Source of the DNA: a virus
Strand: one strand, 5' to 3'
Virus record (IMG/VR): IMGVR_UViG_3300042475_000473
Span: 1 to 22,379 of that record
DNA: 22,379 bases
The notes under the pieces were generated by a model, which saw only the letters and a program-made list of their open reading frames with translations, was not told the origin of the DNA and did not search any database. Positions 1 to 6,419 of this stretch are shown here, one piece after another. The translations under genes and the position numbers were made by a program. Each line of letters opens with the position of its first letter. The stretch's first letter is position 1.

Positions 1-137
1 TGAAGGGCGACCCCGATCTTCAGACTCTCTACCGCCAGCGGTACGATGAGGCTCTTGCCCGCCTGAAGAACCTGGGTGAAGGCATGGATAAGCGCGACAA
101 CTTCCGCCTTGATATGCCGCGTATCGTGCCGACCTAG
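1..137 (+). CDS. 3' end of upstream phage structural gene (partial)
   Basis: Frame 3 is open from the window edge to a TAG at 135-137, giving about 44 residues that end in DMPRIVPT. The segment is charged and helical-looking (LYRQRYDEALARLKNLGEG). Such a tail is typical of small head-tail adaptor or tail-completion proteins, which often lie just upstream of fibre genes in podoviruses, but too little is present to name the family. The next gene starts 9 bases after the stop, so the two probably share a transcript. That it is coding is well supported by the open frame and tight spacing; the product is a guess. Confidence 0.6.
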   Translation, partial: KGDPDLQTLYRQRYDEALARLKNLGEGMDKRDNFRLDMPRIVPT

Positions 138-146
138 GATTAGACG

Positions 147-587
147 ATGGCAATCGTTCAAGCCTTCTGCACGAGCTTCAAGAAGCAGCTTCTTGAAGGC
201 GTGCATGACTTCCGCACGGTCGGTGGGGATACGTTCAAGATCGCCCTCTACACTGAGGCTGCGAACCTGAACTCTACGACGCTTGCCTATTCCACGACCG
301 GGGAAATCTCCGGAGGCGGCTACACTGCTGGTGGCCTATCTCTCACAAACATAGGACCAACCGAGTACAACTTGGCTGGTGTCTGTTCATTCCAGACGGC
401 GACGTGGCTGGCTGCGACGTTCTCTGCTCGTGGGGCGCTGATCTACAACACGACCCCGGCACACAGCTACACTAACCCGGCCTGCCTTGTGCTAGACTTT
501 GGCACAACGAGGTTTGCTGTGAACAACAGGTTCGAGGTTCAGTTTCCTCAGATCACCGATCTCAGCGCGATTGTAAGGATCAACTGA
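147..587 (+). CDS. Small phage virion-type protein of unknown function
   Basis: 146 residues with an N-terminus MAIVQAFCTSFKKQLLEGVH followed by FKIALYTEAANLNSTTLAY and a Gly/Thr-rich beta-strand pattern. From memory this matches a family of 130-150 residue proteins common in environmental tailed phages, opening with a short helix (CTSFK..LL.G.H.F) and continuing as beta structure. They are usually uncharacterised and encoded next to tail-fibre genes. It lies between the partial structural gene and the first fibre gene, with only one base before the latter's ATG. The start is the first ATG after the upstream stop. A minor tail or head-decoration role is plausible but not shown by the sequence. 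Confidence 0.85.
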   Translation: MAIVQAFCTSFKKQLLEGVHDFRTVGGDTFKIALYTEAANLNSTTLAYSTTGEISGGGYTAGGLSLTNIGPTEYNLAGVCSFQTATWLAATFSARGALIYNTTPAHSYTNPACLVLDFGTTRFAVNNRFEVQFPQITDLSAIVRIN

Positions 588-588
588 G

Positions 589-1557
589 ATGCCTTTCGTA
601 ATCGCGGATCGCGTCCGAGAGAGTAGCGCCACTGTCGGCACAGGCAGCCTTGCGCTTGCTGGTGCGGTCACTGGGTATCAGACGTTCGACGCGGTTCTCG
701 ATACGGGCGACACGACCTACTACACGGCAGCGGATCAGGGCGGCTCCAACTGGGAAGTTGGTATCGGCACGTTCACGGCCCCGTCCACCCTGGCCCGCAC
801 GACGATCCTCTCGTCTAGTAACGGGGGCAGCATCGTCAACTTCGGCGTCGGCACGAAGGATGTCTTTATCAGCCTGCCTGCCAGCAGGACCGTTCAGTCT
901 GTCAGCGGCGGCTCTACCGGCCTTACGCCGTCCACCGCTTCGTTTGGGGCAGTAACCCTTGGAGGCACGCTGGCGATTGGTAGCGGCGGCACTGGGGCGA
1001 CGACGGCCCCTAATGCTCTGACTGCACTGGGCGCCGTTGCCAAGGCTGGCGACACGATGACCGGCGTTCTTGGCATTGTGCCAGGGACTGTTTCTGCCCC
1101 AGGTCTCACGTTCTCAGGCGATCCCAATACGGGCATCTTCTCTCCAGCCGCCGACACGATTGCCTTCACTGAGGGTGGCGTTGAGGCTCTTCGTATCAAC
1201 AGTAATGCCCAGGTTGAGTTTGCTCTAGGCTCTGTGTCCCTGCCGTCCATCACGGTCTCAGGAGACACAAACACTGGCATCTTCTTTCCTGCTGCTGACA
1301 CGGTGGCCTTTGTTGAGGGCGGTACAGAAGTCGCTCGCATCGACAGCAGCGCCAACCTTCTGGTCAACACGACCACCGCCGTCTCTCGGCTCACGGTCAA
1401 CGGCGATGTGGCTGGTACGTTCTTCGTGAACCCGACCACAGTGTCGGCCAACTACACGATTCCGACCAGCTATAACGCCATGACGGCAGGGCCGATTACG
1501 GTGGCGAGTGGAGCGGTCGTGACCGTGCCTTCGGGCAGCACATGGACTGTTTTGTGA
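589..1557 (+). CDS. Tail-fibre protein with internal 48-residue repeat
   Basis: 322 residues. The N-terminal ~100 residues (ADRVRESSATVGTGSLALAG, later WEVGIGTFT, ILSSSNGGSIVNFGVGTKDVF, PASRTV) are a recognisable phage tail-fibre N-terminal module, probably the part that attaches to the tail. Residues 171-218 and 219-266 are two tandem copies of a 48-residue unit centred on DTNTGIFFPAAD..AF.EGG. The C-terminus (NYTIPTSYNAMTAGPITVAS ending in VPSGSTWTVL) is a common fibre-tip or trimerisation ending in environmental phages. A third copy of the 48-residue unit lies in the S74 fibre at 2933. No enzymatic domain is visible. The stop at 1555-1557 is followed by a strong ribosome-binding site for the next gene. 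Confidence 0.85.
   Translation: MPFVIADRVRESSATVGTGSLALAGAVTGYQTFDAVLDTGDTTYYTAADQGGSNWEVGIGTFTAPSTLARTTILSSSNGGSIVNFGVGTKDVFISLPASRTVQSVSGGSTGLTPSTASFGAVTLGGTLAIGSGGTGATTAPNALTALGAVAKAGDTMTGVLGIVPGTVSAPGLTFSGDPNTGIFSPAADTIAFTEGGVEALRINSNAQVEFALGSVSLPSITVSGDTNTGIFFPAADTVAFVEGGTEVARIDSSANLLVNTTTAVSRLTVNGDVAGTFFVNPTTVSANYTIPTSYNAMTAGPITVASGAVVTVPSGSTWTVL
1113..1386 (+). repeat. Tandem 144-bp (48-residue) coding repeat in fibre gene
   Basis: Two head-to-tail in-frame units at about 1099-1242 and 1243-1386. They share the protein pattern SGD.NTGIF.PAADT.AF.EG followed by G.E..RI.S.A. The exact 48-codon period suggests internal duplication of a fibre segment. A related unit occurs at about 2993-3130 in another fibre gene. 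Confidence 0.75.
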
Positions 1558-1576
1558 TGTCTGCTTTCGACCTCAT

Positions 1577-1582
1577 AGGAGG
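1577..1582 (+). promoter_or_regulatory. Strong Shine-Dalgarno (AGGAGG) that points to an ATT start codon
   Basis: AGGAGG lies at 1577-1582, the best ribosome-binding site I see in the window. Five bases later is ATT at 1588-1590. That frame encodes PVRLNSSGGGSVTM and runs on without a stop into the fibre gene. There is no in-frame ATG, GTG or TTG between the upstream in-frame TAG (1576-1578) and the ATG at 1630, which itself lacks a good Shine-Dalgarno. This site therefore decides the start. Confidence 0.7.
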
Positions 1583-1587
1583 CGACC

Positions 1588-2751
1588 ATTCCTGTTAGAC
1601 TCAACTCCTCCGGTGGCGGCTCTGTCACAATGGACGTGCCTGCTGTCGGCACGACCACGACGCTGAACCTTCCGACTGTCAACGGCACGCTTATCGCGTC
1701 CGACAACAGCGGCAACGTCACCTACACTGGCACGACGACCTTCTCGGGCAACGCGACCTTCAATGCTGGGCTGGTGCCGTCGAGCAGCTTCCTCCGTAAT
1801 CGCATCATCAATGGCGACATGCGAATTGACCAGCGGTATGGTGGCGGTAGCGTAAGTGTCCCAAATGCGACGGTCATATACGCCACTGACAGATGGAATG
1901 TTTATGAAGATACTTCAGGGACTCTTTCGTTCCAACGGAGTACAATAGTACCCACTGGATTCACAAGCTCTCTTCTTGTCAGTGTCACAAGTGCTGGAAC
2001 CGCAACTGCATCTCAGTTGTGCCGCATTCAGCAGCGAATTGAAGGGTTTAACATTTACGATCTTGCCTATGGAACCCCATCAGCGGCTACAGTAACAGTT
2101 TCGTTTTGGGTTCGCTCAAGCCTTATTGGTACTTACTGCGTTGGCATTAGAAATAATGCCTTAGATAGAAGCTATGTGGGCACATACACAATCTCTTCCG
2201 CAAACACCTGGGAGCAAAAATCTATCACTATTCCAGGTGACACATCTGGAACATGGCTGACCGATAGTGGTGTTGGAATGTATCTGTCTTGGGATTTGGG
2301 CTCTGGATCAAGCTCAAACACGACGGCTGGAACTTGGGTCTCGGGAGACAGAAACAACACATCCGCACAGGCCAACTGGTGCGGCACCGCAGGCGCAACT
2401 TTCTATGTGACCGGCGTTCAGTTTGAGGTTGGCTCTGTAGCTACACCTTTCGAGCGCCGCCAGTACGGCCAAGAGATTGCTCTGTGCCAGCGGTACTACA
2501 ATGTATCCGGCTTTACCGAGTACCATGTGGTCCCTGCCCCAAATGCCACATACCTTGGTGTGTATCGAATACACATGCCTGTGCAGATGAGAGCAAATCC
2601 GACAGTTGGTGTTAGCTATTCAGCAACCAACGCAGTGTTGGATTTTGGTTGGTACACGCAAAACTTTAATTTTATGGTACACTACATTACTGCGTCCGTT
2701 AGCACGAACGCATTTATGTTCTTCGTTTGGACGGCATCGGCGGAACTCTGA
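1588..2751 (+). CDS. Tail-fibre/receptor-binding protein, first copy of RIINGDMRIDQR family
   Basis: 387 residues if started at ATT 1588; 373 from ATG 1630. The N-terminus PVRLNSSGGGSVTMDVP followed by LNLPTVNGTLI is a common attachment segment of environmental phage fibres, which supports the upstream ATT start. It continues with SSFLRNRIINGDMRIDQR, SFWVRSSLIGTY, then GATFYVTGVQFEVGSVATPF and ERRQYGQEIALCQRYY, and ends FFVWTASAEL. The same landmarks occur in order in the gene at 3817-4896, so the two are paralogues. The middle resembles carbohydrate-binding or concanavalin-like fibre domains, but the fold is inferred. Base composition falls sharply after about 1845 (27/60 G+C at 1921-1980, 26/60 at 2101-2160), suggesting that the variable part was swapped in. 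A small gene follows after 2 bases. Confidence 0.85.
   Translation: MPVRLNSSGGGSVTMDVPAVGTTTTLNLPTVNGTLIASDNSGNVTYTGTTTFSGNATFNAGLVPSSSFLRNRIINGDMRIDQRYGGGSVSVPNATVIYATDRWNVYEDTSGTLSFQRSTIVPTGFTSSLLVSVTSAGTATASQLCRIQQRIEGFNIYDLAYGTPSAATVTVSFWVRSSLIGTYCVGIRNNALDRSYVGTYTISSANTWEQKSITIPGDTSGTWLTDSGVGMYLSWDLGSGSSSNTTAGTWVSGDRNNTSAQANWCGTAGATFYVTGVQFEVGSVATPFERRQYGQEIALCQRYYNVSGFTEYHVVPAPNATYLGVYRIHMPVQMRANPTVGVSYSATNAVLDFGWYTQNFNFMVHYITASVSTNAFMFFVWTASAEL
1786..1836 (+). repeat. 51-bp dispersed repeat, copy 1 (fibre FLRNRIINGDMRIDQR block)
   Basis: This stretch matches 3928-3978 with only six differences over 51 bases by eye, all silent or nearly so, encoding SSFLRNRIINGDMRIDQR in both fibre genes. 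It is the best conserved DNA shared by the duplicated cassettes and a likely point for homologous exchange. Confidence 0.75.
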
Positions 2752-2753
2752 TC

Positions 2754-2933
2754 ATGTACAAGAACGCCCGCTATAAGACTCCTCCGACGATGACGCAGCC
2801 AAATGCCATCCTGGTCGATATCAACGGCGCTCAATGCTCTGTGCCGCTCGATCCAGCCAACAGCGATTACGCTGCGATCATGGCTTTGGTGGCAGAAGGT
2901 AAGCTTGTCATCGCTCCTTCGGAGACCCCCTGA
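2754..2933 (+). CDS. Small protein following fibre (MYxNAxY family), copy 1
   Basis: 59 residues starting at ATG 2754 (MYKNARYKTPPTM). I chose this over an upstream in-frame ATG at 2727 because the start falls 2 bases after the fibre stop and matches the paralogue at 4900, which also begins MY.NA.Y. The C-terminus VPLDPANSDYAAIMALVAEG followed by KLVIAPSETP is a pattern seen at the ends of small phage tail proteins. Function is unknown. The fixed position immediately after each RIINGDMRIDQR fibre suggests a fibre-associated tip or assembly helper. Its stop overlaps the next ATG by one base (TGATG), implying translational coupling. Confidence 0.8.
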   Translation: MYKNARYKTPPTMTQPNAILVDINGAQCSVPLDPANSDYAAIMALVAEGKLVIAPSETP

Positions 2934-3817
2934 TGCCCCTGATTCTGAACGGAACTACCGGCATCTCTGGCACGGACGGCTCTGCCGCAACGCCTGCCGT
3001 GCAGGGTACCGACGCGAACACCGGGATGTTTTTCCCTGCGGCTGACCAGATCGCGTTCGCCGAAGGCGGCACGGAGGTCATGCGGATCGACGCCAGCGGC
3101 AACGTCGGCATTGGGACAAGCACGCCATCCACCTACGGGAACGGCCTCGTTGTCTATAACGCGGCAACTGGCGTTGTGCGCGCTGCTGGCGGTTCCGTCA
3201 CCAGCTATATGTTTGCATCGAACGGCGGTTCTGTTGGAGCGGCTGGCACGGAAACCAACCATCCGTTCGCCTTGTACACCAACAACACCGAACGCGCCCG
3301 CATCACCACTGGTGGCGACTTCCTAGTCGGAACGACGAGCGCCATTGCTAGCTCAACAGGCGGAATACACGTCCAGAATGGCGGCGAACAAATCCGCATT
3401 AAGAACACCAACAATGCCAACTACTGGCGGTTTGTCACCGACAACAACAACACCGTCTACATTGTCAACCAAAGCACGACCGGCGTATTCATGGCAAACG
3501 GCGGAAGTTCGTGGTCTGGTCTTTCTGATGAGCGTCACAAGGATATCATTGAGCCGATCACTGACGCCGTAGAGAAGGTGTCCACGCTGCGGACTGTGAT
3601 CGGGAAGTTCAAGACCGATGACGACGGGGTTCGCCGTTCTTTCTTGATCGCCCAGGACGTTCAGAAGGTTCTGCCCGAGGCAGTTCACCATGCAGACCAA
3701 GACAGGCTTGGGCTGGCCTACACAGAGGTCATCCCACTCCTGACTGCTGCCATCAAGGAACTCACCGCGAAACTGGAAGCCGCAGAGGCCCGCATCGCAA
3801 CGCTGGAGGCCCGCTGA
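2933..3817 (+). CDS. Tail fibre with C-terminal peptidase S74 intramolecular chaperone domain
   Basis: 294 residues. Residues ~20-66 repeat the fibre unit found in the gene at 589 (DANTGMFFPAADQIAFAEGG, then RIDASGNVGIGTSTPS). Residues ~110-190 are beta-rich with repeated TTGGDFLVG and NTNNANYWRF signals. The C-terminal ~100 residues are an S74 domain, which folds a trimeric fibre and then cuts itself off. The Ser-Lys pair expected for self-cleavage is present as S198 and K203 in SDERHKDII, with the same five-residue spacing as in phage K1F endosialidase. LIAQDVQKVLPEAV, YTEVIPLLTAAIKELTAKLE and a coiled-coil ending follow as usual. If active, the mature fibre would end near residue 197. Both ends overlap neighbours by one base (TGATG). 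Confidence 0.9.
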   Translation: MPLILNGTTGISGTDGSAATPAVQGTDANTGMFFPAADQIAFAEGGTEVMRIDASGNVGIGTSTPSTYGNGLVVYNAATGVVRAAGGSVTSYMFASNGGSVGAAGTETNHPFALYTNNTERARITTGGDFLVGTTSAIASSTGGIHVQNGGEQIRIKNTNNANYWRFVTDNNNTVYIVNQSTTGVFMANGGSSWSGLSDERHKDIIEPITDAVEKVSTLRTVIGKFKTDDDGVRRSFLIAQDVQKVLPEAVHHADQDRLGLAYTEVIPLLTAAIKELTAKLEAAEARIATLEAR

Positions 3818-4896
3818 TGTCCACAATTCAAGCTAGCAACATCAAGTCTGCCGCCTCTGCGAGCAACAACATTGTCCTCGACGCCTCGGGCAACGCGACG
3901 TTCGCTGGCACTGCGGCGATGGCGAGCAGCTTCCTGCGGAACCGCATCATCAATGGGGACATGCGGATCGACCAGCGGAATGCTGGGGCGAGCGTGACAG
4001 TCAACACTGGGAACCAGACCTTTTCGGTGGACCGTTGGTGGGCGCAAGGCACGGCTTCATCCGGCGTTTTCACTATTCAGCGTTCCACTGTTGCGCCCGC
4101 TGGTTTTAGCAACTCCCTGTTGGTTACTGTCACCACGGCAGACAGTAGCCTTGCGGCAAACGACCTCTACGACATTGCTCAGTTCATCGAGGGCTTCAAC
4201 GTATCCGACCTTGGGTTCGGCACCGCGTCGGCCCAGACTATCACGTTGTCCTTCTGGGTTCGGTCTAGCGTGACCGGGACATACGGCGGCGCTCTGGGCA
4301 ACAATGCCGGGAATAGGGGCTACCCGTTCACCTATTCGATCTCTGCCGCCAACACCTGGGAATACAAGACTGTCACCATCGCTGGCGATACATCTGGAAC
4401 GTGGACGACGGACAACACTATCGGCCTGCGGGCCTATTTCGGCCTCGGTGTCGGCTCTACGTTCAGCGGCACAGCCGGTTCGTGGTCAAGCAGTTTTCCC
4501 TTGTCTGCGACCGGTGCGACCAACCTCATGGCAACCAACGGCGCGACCTTCTACCTGACCGGCGTCCAACTCGAAGTCGGCACCGTCGCCACGCCGTTTG
4601 AACGCAGGCAGTTCGGGCAGGAACTGGCGCTGTGCCAGAGGTATTATCAAGTGCTACTTGAGCAGTTGGTTTATGAGGGAACGGTTAATGGGGGCGCCAA
4701 CCCAATTAATAATATAGCCTTCCCAGTACCAATGAGGTCTTCCCCAACTGCTTCACTCACACCTCTTGGAGGCAGCAACGCATCCGCCTTGTTGGTGAAC
4801 ACTGTAAATGCGACAACGCTCAGAGTTCAGTGTACGGCACTTGCAACAGGAAGTGCATTCTTCGTCTACAATGTTGGCATTGCAGCGGAACTTTGA
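3817..4896 (+). CDS. Tail-fibre/receptor-binding protein, second copy of RIINGDMRIDQR family
   Basis: 359 residues beginning MSTIQASNIKSAAS and VLDASGNATFAG, an attachment segment different from that of the first copy. It then follows the same order as the paralogue at 1588: SSFLRNRIINGDMRIDQR, FSVDRWW, IEGFNVSDLGFGT, SFWVRSSVTGTYGGAL, DTSGTWTTD, GATFYLTGVQLEVGTVATPF, ERRQFGQELALCQRYY, ending in FFVYNVGIAAEL. The last ~75 residues diverge completely from the paralogue and their DNA is poorer in G+C (28/60 at 4681-4740), so the tip appears to have been exchanged separately. The likely role is receptor binding; the ligand cannot be inferred. A small gene follows after 3 bases, mirroring the first cassette. 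Confidence 0.85.
   Translation: MSTIQASNIKSAASASNNIVLDASGNATFAGTAAMASSFLRNRIINGDMRIDQRNAGASVTVNTGNQTFSVDRWWAQGTASSGVFTIQRSTVAPAGFSNSLLVTVTTADSSLAANDLYDIAQFIEGFNVSDLGFGTASAQTITLSFWVRSSVTGTYGGALGNNAGNRGYPFTYSISAANTWEYKTVTIAGDTSGTWTTDNTIGLRAYFGLGVGSTFSGTAGSWSSSFPLSATGATNLMATNGATFYLTGVQLEVGTVATPFERRQFGQELALCQRYYQVLLEQLVYEGTVNGGANPINNIAFPVPMRSSPTASLTPLGGSNASALLVNTVNATTLRVQCTALATGSAFFVYNVGIAAEL
3928..3978 (+). repeat. 51-bp dispersed repeat, copy 2
   Basis: Partner of 1786-1836, 2142 bases away in direct orientation. A further 15-base identity (CTCGGGCAACGCGAC) lies upstream of each copy at 1743-1757 and 3885-3899. Recombination between the copies would delete one fibre, one small protein and the S74 fibre in a single step. 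Confidence 0.7.
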
Positions 4897-4899
4897 TCC

Positions 4900-5070
4900 A
4901 TGTACACCAACGCTCAATACATAGCCTTCAATGGCGTCAACACCAGCATCCGCTGTGACATTGACGGCGTGACCTCGTTCGTGCCGCTCGACCCTGCGAA
5001 CACCGACTACCAGAACCTGCTTCGGCTTCAGGAGGAGGGTGAGATCGTGATTGCCCCTGCTGACGCATGA
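4900..5070 (+). CDS. Small protein following fibre (MYxNAxY family), copy 2
   Basis: 56 residues beginning MYTNAQYIAFNGV, with SFVPLDPANTDYQNLLRL and the ending EEGEIVIAPADA. It is a paralogue of the 59-residue protein at 2754: same MY.NA.Y start, same VPLDPAN.DY core, same .IAP ending, same place right after a RIINGDMRIDQR fibre. The start lies 3 bases after the fibre stop. Its stop overlaps the ATG of the homing endonuclease (ATGA, 5067-5070). A segment resembling its C-terminus reappears at the end of that endonuclease. Function unknown; a fibre-tip or assembly partner is inferred from position. Confidence 0.75.
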   Translation: MYTNAQYIAFNGVNTSIRCDIDGVTSFVPLDPANTDYQNLLRLQEEGEIVIAPADA

Positions 5071-5696
5071 AGAGCAACTTCTACGTTTACGAGCATTGGC
5101 GCCCGGACAGGGGCGAGTGCTTCTACGTCGGCAAAGGTCGAGGCCGCAGGGCCAACATCATGAAGCGCCGCAACAAGCACCACAAAGCCATTCAGGAGAA
5201 GCTGGCTAGGCTCGGAATGTGCGTTGAGGTCAAGATAGTGGGACACGGCCTTTCTGAAGACGAGGCTTTTGAGCTAGAGAAAAAGAGAATTGCTTTTTGG
5301 CGGTCGGAGAACTGCGATCTCGCCAACATGACTGATGGTGGAGAAGGAACCACTGGGCACAAGCCCGTGATAACTTCTGAATGGCGAGCAAAGCTATCTG
5401 CTGCGAAAAAGGGGAAAAGCAACTACAAGCTGGTGATGGCTTCTGCGGCGGCAAAACGCGGCAAGCCGCATACCCCTGAACATCGGGCCGCTATTAGTGC
5501 TGCCGCCAAAGAAAGGTTCAAAGACCCAGCCGTTAGAGAAAAATTCCGTCTATGCTCGGTGGGTAAGATCGTGTCTGAGGAAAGCCGCAAGAAGATGTCC
5601 GACGCTGCAAAGGCAAGGCGCCAAAGAGAGAAGGCCCTGGCTCTGGTAGCGGCTGGTGAGCTTACTATTGCTCCTGCCGATTCTGCTGGGGGATAA
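5067..5696 (+). CDS. GIY-YIG homing endonuclease with NUMOD3 motifs
   Basis: 209 residues. The N-terminal nuclease module (about 5-95) shows YVY at 6-8 and FYVGKG at 19-24 in place of GIY and YIG, basic residues GRGRRA just after, a glutamate in AFELEKKRI (69-71) and LANMTDGGEG with N87, the usual catalytic and metal-binding pattern of this family. Three NUMOD3-type DNA-binding motifs follow: SEWRAKLSAAKKGKS (~104-118), GKPHTPEHRAAISAAAK (~132-148) and GKIVSEESRKKMSDAAK (~166-182). All nuclease residues seem intact, so it is probably active. It is free-standing, overlapping the preceding small gene by 4 bases. The last ~20 residues (ALALVAAGELTIAPADSAGG) do not belong to the endonuclease family and resemble the C-termini of the small proteins at 2754 and 4900. 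G+C is lower than in neighbours (29/60 at 5281-5340). Confidence 0.9.
   Translation: MKSNFYVYEHWRPDRGECFYVGKGRGRRANIMKRRNKHHKAIQEKLARLGMCVEVKIVGHGLSEDEAFELEKKRIAFWRSENCDLANMTDGGEGTTGHKPVITSEWRAKLSAAKKGKSNYKLVMASAAAKRGKPHTPEHRAAISAAAKERFKDPAVREKFRLCSVGKIVSEESRKKMSDAAKARRQREKALALVAAGELTIAPADSAGG
5634..5681 (+). repeat. Captured C-terminal segment of MYxNAxY small protein in endonuclease gene
   Basis: This stretch encodes ALALVAAGELTIAPAD. By eye it matches 9 of 16 residues with the end of the small protein at 4900 and 9 of 16 with that at 2754. At DNA level, 19 of 26 bases match around GGTGAG...ATTGC.CCTGC.GA when compared with 5038-5063. It appears to be a remnant of a target gene fused to the endonuclease. 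Confidence 0.6.
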
Positions 5697-5702
5697 AGAC
5701 GG

Positions 5703-6419
5703 GTGTTTGGCTTCTACCCATTCAGCGGCGCTTCGTTCAGTGGGCTAGCCAACGCCTTCTATGCCGAGAGTGTGTCTGACGCCATTGTCCTGACGGATGC
5801 TGCCAACAGCACCCTGTCGGGTGTTGCCGCCGCGTCGGACACCCTCGTGCTGTCTGACGTGACGAACGGCAGCCTCAGCATGCTGGCGAGCGCGTCCGAC
5901 GCCATCGTCCTGTTCGACTTTGCGGCCAAGGCCCCGAACTGGTTCGCGGCGGCGTCCGATACCCTGACCCTGACCGACTCTGCGGCCATAAGCTATAATT
6001 TCCTGGGGGCAGCATCTGACACGATAACTCTTACGGACTCCTCGACGGGCGGCTTTGCCTTCTTGGAGAGCGTGTCGGACTCCATCACCTTTGCAGAGAC
6101 GGCGGTTGGCAGCTTTGCCGCATCGGTAAGCGCATCTGACAACATTGTCCTGACAGACGCCGGGGCCGGTATTTTAGCTATGTCGCTGTCGGCATCCGAC
6201 ACCATAGTCCTGACGGACACTGCGGCAAATATCGCTGGCATGGTTGCGTTTGCCTCGGATACAATCACCCTCGTAGATGTTGGGGCAGGATACGGAGGGT
6301 GGGACCCGATACCGAACCCGAACCCAGGCTGGTCTCCGGTGATTGGCCCAGGGGTCATAAATATCTGGAACGACCTTCCTTCGGCTACGGCAACCTGGAC
6401 CCCTATAGGAAACAGCTAG
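5703..6419 (+). CDS. Repeat protein: nine 20-residue SDTIxLTD units
   Basis: 238 residues from a GTG start at 5703; no other start lies nearby in frame, and a G-rich stretch (GGGGGA) lies upstream. After a short hydrophobic head (FGFYPFSGASFSGLANAF), nine repeats begin at residues 25, 45, 65, 85, 105, 125, 145, 165 and 185, each exactly 20 residues. The consensus is SDTIVLTD followed by A/S/T, a small variable part, a hydrophobic pair and AxA. The tail (GGWDPIPNPNPGW onward) is proline- and tryptophan-rich. The unit looks like a beta-solenoid or extended-rod repeat, suited to a fibre shaft or spacer. I do not recognise a named family. It ends exactly one base before the next ATG (TAG-ATG), and that next protein begins with the same repeat. 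Confidence 0.8.
   Translation: MFGFYPFSGASFSGLANAFYAESVSDAIVLTDAANSTLSGVAAASDTLVLSDVTNGSLSMLASASDAIVLFDFAAKAPNWFAAASDTLTLTDSAAISYNFLGAASDTITLTDSSTGGFAFLESVSDSITFAETAVGSFAASVSASDNIVLTDAGAGILAMSLSASDTIVLTDTAANIAGMVAFASDTITLVDVGAGYGGWDPIPNPNPGWSPVIGPGVINIWNDLPSATATWTPIGNS
5775..6314 (+). repeat. Tandem array with exact 60-bp period (20-codon units)
   Basis: Nine in-frame units starting at 5775 and every 60 bases to 6255, each opening with a Ser-Asp codon pair (TCNGAY or AGCGAC-type) and encoding SD..xLTD. DNA identity between units is modest while spacing is exact, suggesting old duplications kept by structural selection on unit length. Confidence 0.8.

Noticed and set aside
894-1451. Long minus-strand reading frame (185 codons) opposite the first fibre gene
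   Set aside because: It lies wholly within a recognisable plus-strand fibre gene, has a Val/Pro/Ala-rich antisense look, no family features and no ribosome-binding site.
1557-1598. 13-codon reading frame (ATG at 1557, TAG at 1596-1598) overlapping the end of the fibre gene
   Set aside because: Too short to support as a gene. It could help re-initiation at the ATT start, but nothing in the peptide indicates a function; mentioned only with that finding.
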